A stretch of DNA of 64,000 nt from Clostridium sp. AM22-11AC (GTDB lineage Bacteria > Bacillota > Clostridia > Lachnospirales > Lachnospiraceae), in assembly GCF_003473545.1 (NCBI RefSeq), contig NZ_QUCM01000020.1, positions 1 to 64,000 on the forward strand. The letters are read 5' to 3'. Positions 26,286-34,591 of this stretch are shown one piece after another. Below the pieces are notes generated by a model, which did not search any database, was not told the DNA's origin, and worked only from the letters and a program-made list of their open reading frames with translations. The first letter of the stretch is position 1, and the number at the start of each line of letters is the position of its first letter. A program made the translations under genes and the position numbers.

Positions 26286-26981
26286 TTGAAGAGAACATTA
26301 TCTTTGAAGAAGAAAAAGCAGATAGCTGCGGCCCTGGCTGCAGCTGTGTTTGTCTGTGGCGGTTGCACAGGAAATCTGAAAGAAGAACAGGATGAGATCC
26401 TGCTTGAAACCGTGGCTGAAAGCAGTGAAAACCTGGAACATGCAGATGATGCAGAACAGTCAGAAGCAGGAGAAACATTACCGGAAACAGCTGAACCCCA
26501 GGAAACAGCAGAAACAAGATTGGGATCTACAATCTACGTTCATGTATGCGGTCACGTAAAATATCCAGGCGTTTACCAGATGCAGGAAGGCAGCAGAGTC
26601 TATGAAGCCATTGATAAGGCAGGTGGAATGTTGGAAGAAGGTGCCGGTGATGCCATGAATATGGCGGCTGTGCTGGAAGATGGTATGAGGATCATGGTAC
26701 CGGATCTGGCCCAGGCAGCCCAGATGATAGAACAGGGCGCTGTTTTTGATCCTGGTTCATCTGCAAGTGTTTCTGACCGGAAAAGTTCCGGAAAGGTGAA
26801 TTTAAACAGGGCCGATGTGAAAGAACTGATGACATTAACTGGGATCGGCCAGTCACGGGCAGAGGCGATCATACGTTACAGGGAAGAAATTGGCAGCTTT
26901 GAGAGAATCGAAGATGTGATGAAAGTGTCCGGGATTAAGGAAAGCGCTTTTAATAAGATCAAAGATGATATTACTGTATAG
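26286..26981 (+). CDS. comEA: ComEA-like DNA-binding protein (SLBB + helix-hairpin-helix)
   Basis: A 231-residue exported protein. A basic N-terminus and hydrophobic segment end in VCGGC, possibly a lipobox. An acidic linker follows, then a SLBB domain (IYVHVCGHVKYPGVYQM, AGGMLEEGAGDAMNMA), and a C-terminal helix-hairpin-helix pair (VNLNRADVKELMTLTGIGQ, FERIEDVMKVSGI). ComEA binds DNA outside the membrane during uptake. The start is TTG 26286, with GGAGGA 6 nt upstream. No ComEC is in the window, so competence is not shown. Confidence 0.85.
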   Translation: MKRTLSLKKKKQIAAALAAAVFVCGGCTGNLKEEQDEILLETVAESSENLEHADDAEQSEAGETLPETAEPQETAETRLGSTIYVHVCGHVKYPGVYQMQEGSRVYEAIDKAGGMLEEGAGDAMNMAAVLEDGMRIMVPDLAQAAQMIEQGAVFDPGSSASVSDRKSSGKVNLNRADVKELMTLTGIGQSRAEAIIRYREEIGSFERIEDVMKVSGIKESAFNKIKDDITV

Positions 26982-27059
26982 TTGATAGAGCGGTTGCTGG
27001 CTTGCGGTGCATGGACAGTGACGATAAAGAGATAGATATAGATAAAGGGGAGCTGAAAA

Positions 27060-27764
27060 ATGGCACGGGTATTAGTAGTAGATGATGAAAAACTGATCGT
27101 AAAAGGGATCCGGTTCAGTCTGGAACAGGATGGCTATGAGGTAGACTGCGCCTATGACGGAGAAGAAGCCATTGAAATGGCAAAAAAGACAGAATATGAT
27201 ATTGTACTGTTAGATGTAATGCTTCCCAAGCACGATGGATTTGAAGTGTGTCAGGCGATCCGTGAATTTTCAGATATGCCGGTGATCATGCTGACTGCAA
27301 AGGGCAGTGATATGGATAAGATCCTGGGACTGGAATACGGGGCAGATGATTATATCAGCAAGCCCTTTAATATCCTGGAAGTAAAGGCAAGGATCCGTGC
27401 CATTATCCGTCGCAGCATGAAGGCAAAACGCCAGAAAAAGGAAGAACAGGCCAATACTTACATTGGTTCCGGCGACCTGAAGATGGACACAGAAGGAAGA
27501 AGAGTGTTTATCGGTGAAAAAGAGATCAATCTTACAGCAAAAGAATTTGATCTGTTGGAACTTTTAGTGCGCAATCCAAATAAAGTATACAGCCGTGAAG
27601 CCCTCCTTAATTATGTATGGGGAAATAAGGCTATGGACAGCGGAGATGTAAGAACTGTGGATGTTCATGTAAGACGGCTTCGTGAAAAGATCGAACCAAG
27701 TCCAAGTGACCCTAAGTTTGTACATACAAAATGGGGCGTTGGTTATTATTTCCAGGCGAAATAA
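27060..27764 (+). CDS. OmpR/PhoB-family response regulator
   Basis: A 234-residue regulator. The receiver domain has the acidic pair VDDEK, phosphoacceptor Asp in VLLDVMLP, MLTAKG and KPFN. The C-terminal winged helix includes LTAKEFDLLELLVRNPNKVYSREALL and VRTVDVHVRRLREKIE. It resembles WalR/PhoP-type regulators. No histidine kinase gene is adjacent; rlmH follows 26 nt later, so the cognate kinase must be elsewhere. GGGGAGCTGAAAA precedes the ATG. Confidence 0.93.
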   Translation: MARVLVVDDEKLIVKGIRFSLEQDGYEVDCAYDGEEAIEMAKKTEYDIVLLDVMLPKHDGFEVCQAIREFSDMPVIMLTAKGSDMDKILGLEYGADDYISKPFNILEVKARIRAIIRRSMKAKRQKKEEQANTYIGSGDLKMDTEGRRVFIGEKEINLTAKEFDLLELLVRNPNKVYSREALLNYVWGNKAMDSGDVRTVDVHVRRLREKIEPSPSDPKFVHTKWGVGYYFQAK

Positions 27765-27790
27765 GGAAAAACAGAAGGAAAAGAAAGTCA

Positions 27791-28270
27791 GTGAAGATTA
27801 CATTAGTTACAGTAGGAAAAATAAAAGAACGTTTTTTTGAGGATGCCATTGCTGAATACAGTAAGCGTTTGGGAAGATATTGCAAGCTGGAGATCATTCA
27901 GGTGGCAGATGAAAAGACGCCGGATGGGGCCAGTGAAAATGTGGAGCGGCAGATCCGGGAAAAAGAGGGGCAGAGGATCCTGGCCCAGATCAAAGACGGT
28001 GCTTATGTGCTGGCACTGGCAATAGAAGGAAAAATGCTTTCCAGTGAGGAACTGGCAGGAAAGATACAAAAACTGGGAGTAGAAGGCAAAGGCCATCTGG
28101 TATTTGTCATCGGTGGATCCCTGGGACTTTCCAAAGAGGTGATGGACCGGGCAGATTATGCCCTCAGTTTCTCAAAAATGACATTTCCGCACCAGCTGAT
28201 GCGGGTGATACTTTTGGAGCAGATCTACAGAGGATTTAAGATCATAGCAGGAGAACCCTATCACAAGTAA
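27791..28270 (+). CDS. rlmH: 23S rRNA (pseudouridine-1915 N3)-methyltransferase RlmH
   Basis: A 159-residue SPOUT-class methyltransferase acting on helix 69 of 23S rRNA. The knot region is visible as VFVIGGSLGLSKEV and LSFSKMTFPHQLMRVILLEQIYRGFKIIAGEPYHK (in parts), the typical family end. The start is GTG 27791 (MKITLVTVGKIKE when read as Met), matching the usual 159-residue length. Confidence 0.96.
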   Translation: MKITLVTVGKIKERFFEDAIAEYSKRLGRYCKLEIIQVADEKTPDGASENVERQIREKEGQRILAQIKDGAYVLALAIEGKMLSSEELAGKIQKLGVEGKGHLVFVIGGSLGLSKEVMDRADYALSFSKMTFPHQLMRVILLEQIYRGFKIIAGEPYHK

Positions 28271-28302
28271 AAGAATATGTTACCTAAAGGTGACAGCACC
28301 AT

Positions 28303-28357
28303 AAAAAGGCAGTTGCTACAGTGAAATAGTAAAATTCACTTTGGCAGCTGCCTTTTT
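28303..28357 (+). terminator. Terminator after rlmH
   Basis: AAAAAGGCAG at the 5' side pairs with CTGCCTTTTT at the 3' side, extended by inner pairing of AGTGAA with TTCACT. Confidence 0.8.
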
Positions 28358-28426
28358 GTGCAATGATGAGGCAGTTTGGCGCGATCCAATGCAAGCGATT
28401 TATTTACCTTTGTTCCAGACAGCATG

Positions 28427-28454
28427 TCATAAAATCATGTTGTCCTCATATACT
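28427..28454 (+). promoter_or_regulatory. Candidate sigma-E promoter of the spoIIIA operon
   Basis: TCATAAA (28427-28433), 13 nt, CATATACT (28447-28454), close to the sigma-E pattern (TCATATT, about 14 nt, CATACAAT). It lies 21 nt before spoIIIAA. The B. subtilis spoIIIA operon is sigma-E dependent, which fits. Confidence 0.6.
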
Positions 28455-28474
28455 GGAGTTAGAGGTACAGAAAA

Positions 28475-29497
28475 ATGGCAGCAAAAACAGAAAAGGGATT
28501 AAAGCAGGAGATCGTAAATTTGTTTCCTGTAAGGCTCAGACAGATATTAGAAGCACTTCCCCTGGATTTTGCCCGGTTAGAAGAGATCCGCATGCGCTGC
28601 GGTCAGCCCATTCTCTTTCGCATAGCAGGAAAGGAAATGGGAATTACGGGTTCTGGAGATCTGACAGAACTGGGATCCTCAGGAAAACTGGATAACTGGG
28701 AAAAACTGGAAAAAATAAGGGAAAAAGAATTAAAAGATACCCTGGAAATCATGGGAGGTTTCTCCCTGTATGCAGCAGAAGAAGAGCTGCGCCAGGGCTT
28801 TTTTACAGTCCGGGGCGGTCACCGGATCGGGGTTGCAGGGAGAGTGATATTAAAAGACAGGCAGATCACGGGACTTAAAGCAGCATCATTTTTAAATGTG
28901 AGAGTGGCCCATGAGATAAAAGGATGTGCAGATCAGGTTCTTCCATTTTTATATGTAAATGGAAAATTTGTGAGTACATTGATTGTTTCTCCACCTGGAT
29001 GTGGAAAAACAACATTGCTCAGGGATCTGATCCGTCAGGTTTCTGATGGAAGCAGCCAGAAAGCAGGAAAATGCAGCTTTGCCGGTGTAAACGTAGGGGT
29101 GGCAGATGAGCGGTCAGAACTGGGAGCCTGTTATCAGGGCGTTCCACAGAATGATCTGGGGATGCGTACCGATGTGCTGGACGGATGCCCGAAAAGCGAG
29201 GGAATGCTGATGCTGATCCGGTCCATGGCGCCGGCTGTTGTGGCAGTAGATGAGATCGGCGGAAAAGAAGATATCAAAGCAGTAGAATATGTAAGAAACT
29301 GCGGCTGCGCCCTGGCAGCAACGGCTCATGGAAGTTCCCTGGAAGAGTTAAAAGAAAGAGCCGGTTTTCGGGAACTTTTAGAGGAAAAAACTTTTGAGCG
29401 TCTGGTGTTTTTAAGCAGAAAGCGGGAATGCCGGGGAAAAGTGGAAGTGGTTTATGACAGTGGTTTTAACCGGTTGTATTCCGGGAGAACATTTTAA
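28475..29497 (+). CDS. spoIIIAA: Stage III sporulation protein AA, ATPase
   Basis: The 340-residue mother-cell ATPase of the SpoIIIA-SpoIIQ feeding-tube apparatus; it resembles type II/IV secretion ATPases. Walker A is SPPGCGKTTLLRDL and Walker B is VVAVDEIGG, followed by a conserved ATAHGSSLEELKER. The N-terminal part has RGGHRIGVAGR. It opens an eight-gene operon spoIIIAA-AH in the standard order. Confidence 0.96.
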   Translation: MAAKTEKGLKQEIVNLFPVRLRQILEALPLDFARLEEIRMRCGQPILFRIAGKEMGITGSGDLTELGSSGKLDNWEKLEKIREKELKDTLEIMGGFSLYAAEEELRQGFFTVRGGHRIGVAGRVILKDRQITGLKAASFLNVRVAHEIKGCADQVLPFLYVNGKFVSTLIVSPPGCGKTTLLRDLIRQVSDGSSQKAGKCSFAGVNVGVADERSELGACYQGVPQNDLGMRTDVLDGCPKSEGMLMLIRSMAPAVVAVDEIGGKEDIKAVEYVRNCGCALAATAHGSSLEELKERAGFRELLEEKTFERLVFLSRKRECRGKVEVVYDSGFNRLYSGRTF

Positions 29498-29514
29498 CAG
29501 AAAGGAGGATTTCT

Positions 29515-30045
29515 ATGTTTCTTAAATGGACAGGCGGGCTGCTGATCCTTTTTGCAGGTTCGGGAATGGGCGTATGGCTGGCATGGGGATATAAAAAGCG
29601 GTTGAGCACTTTAGAGAACCTGAGAAGGATGATCTATTGCCTGAAAGGGGAGATCGTTTACAGTCATGCACCTTTAGAGGAAGCCTTTGAGCGCATCGGC
29701 AAACGGGAAAAAGGTGTTTTGGGAGAACTTTTTACACAGACTGCAGAAAAGATCGGCTGTCATAACGGAGAGACATTTTCCAAAATCTGGGAACAGACAA
29801 TAGAAGAAATGGAAAAAAATGGAAAACCACTGTTTCTGGAAAAAGAGGACAGGGAAAAACTCCTTTCTTTAGGGGGACAGCTGGGCTATCTGGATACCCA
29901 GATGCAGGAGAGGACGTTACTTTTGTATTTGGAACAGCTGGAACTTTCTGTTTCAAGACTCCGCGGAGAGATCCGGGAAAAATGCCGGCTCAGTACAGTC
30001 TTAGGGGTGATGGGAAGCCTGTTTTTAGTGATTGTAATGCTTTAG
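29515..30045 (+). CDS. spoIIIAB: Stage III sporulation protein AB
   Basis: A 176-residue protein with an N-terminal helix (FLKWTGGLLILFAGSGMGVWLAW), a helical body resembling GspF-type platform proteins, and a C-terminal helix (TVLGVMGSLFLVIVML). AAAGGAGG lies 8 nt before the ATG. It is 17 nt after spoIIIAA and is part of the engulfed-forespore channel. Confidence 0.93.
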   Translation: MFLKWTGGLLILFAGSGMGVWLAWGYKKRLSTLENLRRMIYCLKGEIVYSHAPLEEAFERIGKREKGVLGELFTQTAEKIGCHNGETFSKIWEQTIEEMEKNGKPLFLEKEDREKLLSLGGQLGYLDTQMQERTLLLYLEQLELSVSRLRGEIREKCRLSTVLGVMGSLFLVIVML

Positions 30046-30060
30046 GGGTAGAACGTAATT

Positions 30061-30255
30061 ATGGATGTAAATCTCATTTTCAGGATAGCAGCAGTGGGGA
30101 TCCTGGTTTCTGTGATCTGCCAGGTACTAAAACACAGCGGAAGAGATGAACAGGCATTTCTTACCAGTCTGGCGGGGCTGGTCATGGTGCTGTTCTGGAT
30201 GATCCCGTACATATATGATCTGTTTGAAACCATGAAGCAGCTGTTTTTGCTGTAA
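30061..30255 (+). CDS. spoIIIAC: Stage III sporulation protein AC
   Basis: A 64-residue small membrane protein with two helices separated by KHSGRDEQAFL, the hallmark of SpoIIIAC. It sits in the forespore outer membrane complex. Its position between spoIIIAB and spoIIIAD confirms the call. Confidence 0.95.
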   Translation: MDVNLIFRIAAVGILVSVICQVLKHSGRDEQAFLTSLAGLVMVLFWMIPYIYDLFETMKQLFLL

Positions 30256-30268
30256 GGGAGGAATGGCT

Positions 30269-30655
30269 ATGAATATGCTGACTTTGGGGGCAGCCGGGAT
30301 CGCGGCGGTCCTTCTGGCTGTGTGGATGAAGGGAGTAAAGGCAGAGTATGGTATTTTTGTGGTGATCGCAGCCCAGCTTTTCTTCCTTTTTTATGGTACA
30401 GGGCGGCTGGGAGAGATCCTGGATACAGTCAGGCAGTTGGAGCAGTACATAAAGATCCGGCCGGTGTATCTCATAACACTTTTAAAAATGACCGGTATTA
30501 CCTACAGTGCAGAATTTGCCTCCGGGATCTGTAAAGACGCCGGATATTCCTCTTTGGGAAAGCAGATCGAAATATTTGGGAAACTGACGATCCTGGCAGT
30601 GAGTATGCCGGTCCTTCTGGCATTATTTGGCACACTGGACCAGATACTTACATAG
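30269..30655 (+). CDS. spoIIIAD: Stage III sporulation protein AD
   Basis: A 128-residue membrane protein with four predicted helices and the family motif ITYSAEFASGICKDAGYSSLG (spanning about 74-94). GGGAGG (30256-30261) is only 1 nt from the first ATG (30263) but 7 nt from ATG 30269, so the latter was chosen; two residues are at stake. It forms a homologous pair with SpoIIIAC. Confidence 0.93.
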   Translation: MNMLTLGAAGIAAVLLAVWMKGVKAEYGIFVVIAAQLFFLFYGTGRLGEILDTVRQLEQYIKIRPVYLITLLKMTGITYSAEFASGICKDAGYSSLGKQIEIFGKLTILAVSMPVLLALFGTLDQILT

Positions 30656-30667
30656 GGGATCTGAAAA

Positions 30668-31849
30668 ATGAGAAAACAGGCAAACAGGTGGCTGGTGGCA
30701 GTATTTCTGCTTTTTTTTATTTTTTCAGGCATTCATATGACGGCTTTTGGGGAAGAACCTGCAAAGGATCCCCTGGCGCAGTTGGAAGAAGAAATGGGGA
30801 TCGGGGAAGAGATCCAGAGGATCCAGGAATATCTGGATGGGCTGCGGCCAGAGGGAAGAACGGTCTCCCTTACAGATCTGATGCAGGTCATTATTCAGGG
30901 AAACATGAAAGAAATCGTAAATACAGCAGGGAAACTGCTGGAAGATGCCCTGTTTTCCCAGGCAAAGGAGGGACAGGCCCTTTTAGTACAGGTAGCGGTT
31001 TTAGGGCTGACCGGGGCGGTATTTTCCCATGCAGCTTCCGCTTTTAAAGGCAGCCAGATTCCGGAAACTGCTTTTTACATGATCTATCTGCTGATTTTTA
31101 CCTGTCTGGCAGGAAGTTTTCTGTCCAGTATCCAGATCACAGCCCAGGTATTAGACCAGATCCTGGAGTTTGTCCGTCTGCTTATGCCGGCCTATTTTAT
31201 CAGCGTGGCCTTTGCAGGGGGAAGTACCAGTGCTGCGGCTTTTTATGAGATCGCCCTGGGAGCTGCCTGGGCGGTGCAGTGGCTGTGCCGTCAGGTATTT
31301 CTGTCCATTGTGCGTGTGTATGGCCTGCTGGTACTGGGAGATCACATGATGGAAGAGCCATTTTTCAGCAAAATGACGGAGTTAATGGAAAAAATCGTAT
31401 CCTGGGGATTAAGAAGTATCCTGGGACTGACACTGGGACTTCAGATCCTTCAGTCACTGGTACTTCCCTATGCGGACAGTGCAGGCAGATCTGCGATCAT
31501 GAAATTTGCGGAAATGATACCGGGGTTAGGACAGGCAACCGGTGCAGCGGCAAGACTGGTGTTTGGAAGCAGTGTACTGATCAAAAACAGTCTGGGAGCA
31601 GCGGCGGTCCTGATCCTGGCAGTGATCACGTTGGTACCGGTTGTGAAGCTGGCTGTTTTAATGGTCATGTATCAGGGTGCAGCGGCTCTTTTGCAGCCTG
31701 TTTGTGACAAAAGGATCATTTCCTGTATCCAGGGGATGGCGGCAGGCCATGGACTGCTTTTAAGGATCACCCTTTATTCCCTTTTCCTGTTTATCCTGGT
31801 CATAGCCATAACCTGCGCAGGCACCAATGTCACTTATCTGGCTGCGTAA
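30668..31849 (+). CDS. spoIIIAE: Stage III sporulation protein AE
   Basis: A 393-residue polytopic membrane protein with a signal-like N-terminus, an extracytoplasmic stretch (about 30-100) and at least seven helices. MPAYFISVAFAGGSTSAAAFYEIAL and the AARLVFGSSVLIKNSLG segment are typical (each partly quoted). It is the large transmembrane subunit of the SpoIIIA channel. GGGGATCTGAAAA precedes the ATG, 12 nt after spoIIIAD. Confidence 0.94.
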   Translation: MRKQANRWLVAVFLLFFIFSGIHMTAFGEEPAKDPLAQLEEEMGIGEEIQRIQEYLDGLRPEGRTVSLTDLMQVIIQGNMKEIVNTAGKLLEDALFSQAKEGQALLVQVAVLGLTGAVFSHAASAFKGSQIPETAFYMIYLLIFTCLAGSFLSSIQITAQVLDQILEFVRLLMPAYFISVAFAGGSTSAAAFYEIALGAAWAVQWLCRQVFLSIVRVYGLLVLGDHMMEEPFFSKMTELMEKIVSWGLRSILGLTLGLQILQSLVLPYADSAGRSAIMKFAEMIPGLGQATGAAARLVFGSSVLIKNSLGAAAVLILAVITLVPVVKLAVLMVMYQGAAALLQPVCDKRIISCIQGMAAGHGLLLRITLYSLFLFILVIAITCAGTNVTYLAA

Positions 31850-31905
31850 CAAACAGTAAGCCTGAAATAGTAAGCCTGAAACATAAAAACAGGCAGAGGA
31901 AAGGT

Positions 31906-32631
31906 ATGGGAGAGATTTTATTAGAATGGGCAAGGAATATTATATTTTTTATGGTATTCCTGTCTGTGATCAGTCATTTGCTGGCAGATGCGTCTTATGA
32001 AAAATATATCCGTTTTTTTGCAGGGATCGTGCTGATCCTGATCACAGTCAGCCCCTTAAAAGGCGGTCTGGACTTTCAGGAGAAAGCAGGAAGGTTTTTT
32101 GAAGAATTTTCTTTTTTTCAGGAAAAGGAACAGGCGGGAAAAGCACTTTCAAAGGCAGACCAGGAAAGAATGGGTGCATTTCTTGCGGAATATAAAAAAG
32201 AAGCGGAAGCGCGGATCCAGGAAACCATGCAGGCGGAAGGCGTTATCTGTAGCCAGGCAGAGGTGGAAATAGAAAAAGATGAAAAAAGCGGGGAATACGG
32301 AAAGATCAGGAAGATCATTTTACATTTAAAAGAGGAAAAAATGACATCACCACAGGACGAAGAAACGAAAATGGTAAAAGAAAAAGCAGGGGAAGAAGTA
32401 TCTGTAAAAGTGGAAATTCCCCCTGTTATAACCAAAGAAAAGCAGGAAAGACCAGGCACTGAGTCCAAACAGGAGCAGCAGTTAAAAAGAAAGGTGGCGC
32501 AGTATTATGGACTGGAAGAAGCTTGTATCGAAATTTGGTGGGAAGATGACCAGGGAGAAATGGCTGTTTCTGCTTCTGTTGGGAGTGATCCTGATGATCC
32601 TGTCTATGCCATTTCCGGGAAGCAGCAGTAA
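31906..32631 (+). CDS. spoIIIAF: Stage III sporulation protein AF
   Basis: A 241-residue protein with two N-terminal helices (NIIFFMVFLSVISHLLA and FFAGIVLILITVSPL) and a soluble C-terminal ring-building-motif domain (LKRKVAQYYGLEEACIEIWW). GAGGAAAGGT precedes the ATG. The last 125 nt overlap spoIIIAG in another frame; the residues after IEIWW look like read-through beyond the conserved domain end. Confidence 0.93.
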   Translation: MGEILLEWARNIIFFMVFLSVISHLLADASYEKYIRFFAGIVLILITVSPLKGGLDFQEKAGRFFEEFSFFQEKEQAGKALSKADQERMGAFLAEYKKEAEARIQETMQAEGVICSQAEVEIEKDEKSGEYGKIRKIILHLKEEKMTSPQDEETKMVKEKAGEEVSVKVEIPPVITKEKQERPGTESKQEQQLKRKVAQYYGLEEACIEIWWEDDQGEMAVSASVGSDPDDPVYAISGKQQ

Positions 32632-33163
32632 AAAGACAGGTCAGACGAAAGGGGAAAATGTTTCACTCTGGGAGAAAAACAGTTCCGGTGACGGACAGCA
32701 GACAGAGGAAAACATAGTTCAGGAACCTGTACAGGCAGCATCGGCAAAACCGGCCCGGGATTATGAAAAGGAGCTGGAAGATCGGATCAGCCAGCTTTTA
32801 AAGTCAGTGGAAGGAGTGGGAAAAGTAGACGTAATGGTAGTTTTAAGTTCTTCCGGTGAAAAGGTTTTCCGCACAGACCGGTCTGAAAATACCAGTACCA
32901 CCAAAGAAAAAGACGCTTCCGGCGGAGAACGGGATGCAGTGAGCAGCCAGTTAGAAGAAAATACCGTTTTTTCCCAGTCTGCAGGCCAGAATACAGGAAA
33001 CGGACCTTTGATCGAAAAAGAACTGTATCCGCAGATCTCCGGTATCGTGATCAGTGCCCAGGGAGGTGATCTGCCGTCGGTCCAGGCTGAAATTTCCCAG
33101 GCTATGGAAGCATTATTTGGACTGGAACCGCATAAAATAAAAGTGTTAAAGCGGGTGGAATAA
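32507..33163 (+). CDS. spoIIIAG: Stage III sporulation protein AG
   Basis: A 218-residue protein with one N-terminal helix (WLFLLLLGVILMILSMP) and an extracytoplasmic ring-forming domain (YEKELEDRISQLLKSVEGVGKVDVMVVLSS, split by loops; ISGIVISAQGGDLPSV). It builds the 30-fold SpoIIIAG ring between mother cell and forespore. ATG 32507 is preceded at 9 nt by AAGGTGG; ATG 32546 is the alternative. Either choice overlaps spoIIIAF substantially. Confidence 0.92.
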   Translation: MDWKKLVSKFGGKMTREKWLFLLLLGVILMILSMPFPGSSSKKTGQTKGENVSLWEKNSSGDGQQTEENIVQEPVQAASAKPARDYEKELEDRISQLLKSVEGVGKVDVMVVLSSSGEKVFRTDRSENTSTTKEKDASGGERDAVSSQLEENTVFSQSAGQNTGNGPLIEKELYPQISGIVISAQGGDLPSVQAEISQAMEALFGLEPHKIKVLKRVE

Positions 33164-33178
33164 AAAGGAGTGCGGCAT

Positions 33179-33982
33179 ATGAAGATCAGAAATATGAAGC
33201 AGGTTGGCGAGCGGGTAAAAGAGATAAAGATGAAGCGTCTGTTTCGGCGAAACCAGATCATTATCACTACATTGGCTGTGATGATCGCTGCTGCCGGGTA
33301 TCTGAATTATGCAGGAAAAAGAGATCTGGAAGCAGGGGGACAGGTTGCGGATATGGGAAGCCTGGAGCTTTCAGATGAAGATCTGATGGCAGAAAATCTG
33401 GCAGCACAGTCAGAGACAGTCCAGGACATTTTAAGTCTGGACAATGATCCAAATGATACAGAGGTAGCTGAGGCACAGACAGAAGGAACGGATCTGGCCC
33501 AGGCCGGCAGTGAGAACGGTGAACAGTCAGGTATGGCGGATACAGAGGAGCAGACCACGGGAAATGATGCGCCTGCAGGCTATGAAAATCCGGGGGAAGC
33601 AGTCCTTACCAGCGGTATGAGCGTAGCAGATTACATAGCAGGAGTGCAGCTTAGCAGGGAACAGATCCGGGCTAAAAACAAGGAAACCTTAATGAGCCTG
33701 ATCAACAGCACCAGCATTGATGAAGCAGCCAAGCAGCAGGCGATCCAGGATATGATCCGCCTTACGGAAATATCGGAAAAGGAAAACGCCGCAGAAACGC
33801 TGCTTATGGCAAAAGGATTTTCAGATCCTGTAGTCAGTATCACAGATGATAAAGTGGATGTGGTGATCCATGCTTCCTCTATTACAGACCCTGAAAGAGC
33901 CCAGATTGAGGACATTGTAAAACGTAAAGCAGAAGTAGGAGCCGATCAGATCATCATTACCCTGTTAAATATGGCAGACTAA
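33179..33982 (+). CDS. spoIIIAH: Stage III sporulation protein AH
   Basis: A 267-residue protein with one helix (IIITTLAVMIAAAGYLNYA), a long acidic low-complexity linker (about 50-140) and a C-terminal domain (NSTSIDEAAKQQAIQDMIRL, ITDDKVDVVIHASS) that pairs with SpoIIQ across the intermembrane space. AAAAGGAG lies 7 nt before ATG 33179. It is the last gene of the operon. No spoIIQ is in the window. Confidence 0.95.
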   Translation: MKIRNMKQVGERVKEIKMKRLFRRNQIIITTLAVMIAAAGYLNYAGKRDLEAGGQVADMGSLELSDEDLMAENLAAQSETVQDILSLDNDPNDTEVAEAQTEGTDLAQAGSENGEQSGMADTEEQTTGNDAPAGYENPGEAVLTSGMSVADYIAGVQLSREQIRAKNKETLMSLINSTSIDEAAKQQAIQDMIRLTEISEKENAAETLLMAKGFSDPVVSITDDKVDVVIHASSITDPERAQIEDIVKRKAEVGADQIIITLLNMAD

Positions 33983-34009
33983 AAAGAACTATACATATCC
34001 TGCGCGATT

Positions 34010-34018
34010 TGGTATAAT
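34010..34018 (+). promoter_or_regulatory. Extended -10 promoter of the Asp23 gene
   Basis: TGGTATAAT, an extended -10, lies 46 nt before the start codon. The -35 region (TATACA at 33990-33995) matches weakly. Confidence 0.55.
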
Positions 34019-34064
34019 AATGAGTAACAGTTTTATGATCACACAGAGCAGGAGGTAAAGGATT

Positions 34065-34445
34065 TTGGCAGAAGAAAGTCGCAGTACACATAAATTATAT
34101 GAAAAAGACAAGATCGGTGAAGTACAGATCGCAGATGAAGTGGTAGCGATCATTGCAGGTCTTGCTGCTACCGAAGTAGAAGGCGTAGATTCCATGGCAG
34201 GAAATATCACCAACGAACTGGTTGGAAAGCTTGGCATGAAGAATTTAAGCAAGGGTGTAAAAGTGGATGTGACAGAAGAACACGTATCTGTGGATCTGTC
34301 TTTAAACATCCGTTATGGTTATAATATCCCTGCAGTCAGCGAGCAGGTTCAGGAAAAAGTAAGTTCCGCCATTGAAAATATGACCGGTCTTACTGTTCTT
34401 GATGTAAACATTAAGATCGCTGGCGTGAATATGGAAGAAAGCTAA
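34065..34445 (+). CDS. Asp23/Gls24 family envelope stress protein
   Basis: A 126-residue DUF322/Asp23 protein: GEVQIADEVVAIIAGLAATEVEGV and VSVDLSLNIRYGYNIPAVSEQVQ (in parts) are family hallmarks. Members sit at the membrane and are linked to cell-envelope homeostasis. The start is TTG 34065, with AGGAGG (34050-34055) 9 nt upstream. An Asp23 gene directly before nusB is the usual order in Clostridia. Confidence 0.93.
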   Translation: MAEESRSTHKLYEKDKIGEVQIADEVVAIIAGLAATEVEGVDSMAGNITNELVGKLGMKNLSKGVKVDVTEEHVSVDLSLNIRYGYNIPAVSEQVQEKVSSAIENMTGLTVLDVNIKIAGVNMEES

Positions 34446-34463
34446 AAGCATTTACGAAAGTGC

Positions 34464-34508
34464 GCCCTGCAGGTATGGAAGGAGGCTTCTTTACTTGCAG
34501 GGCCTTTT
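34464..34508 (+). terminator. Hairpin terminator between the Asp23 gene and nusB
   Basis: GCCCTGCA pairs with TGCAGGGC over a 24-nt loop that itself contains GGAAG/CTTC pairing; CTTTT follows. The large loop makes partial read-through possible. Confidence 0.65.
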
Positions 34509-34520
34509 GTACATTTTTTG

Positions 34521-34549
34521 TTGTTTTTATGCACCGCCTTTGGTATAAT
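34521..34549 (+). promoter_or_regulatory. Promoter of the nusB operon
   Basis: TTGTTT (34521-34526), 17 nt, TATAAT (34544-34549) with an upstream TGG extension. Confidence 0.6.
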
Positions 34550-34591
34550 CACAGGTAGTGGAAAAGAATTAAGAGAAAGAGGAAAAATGAA

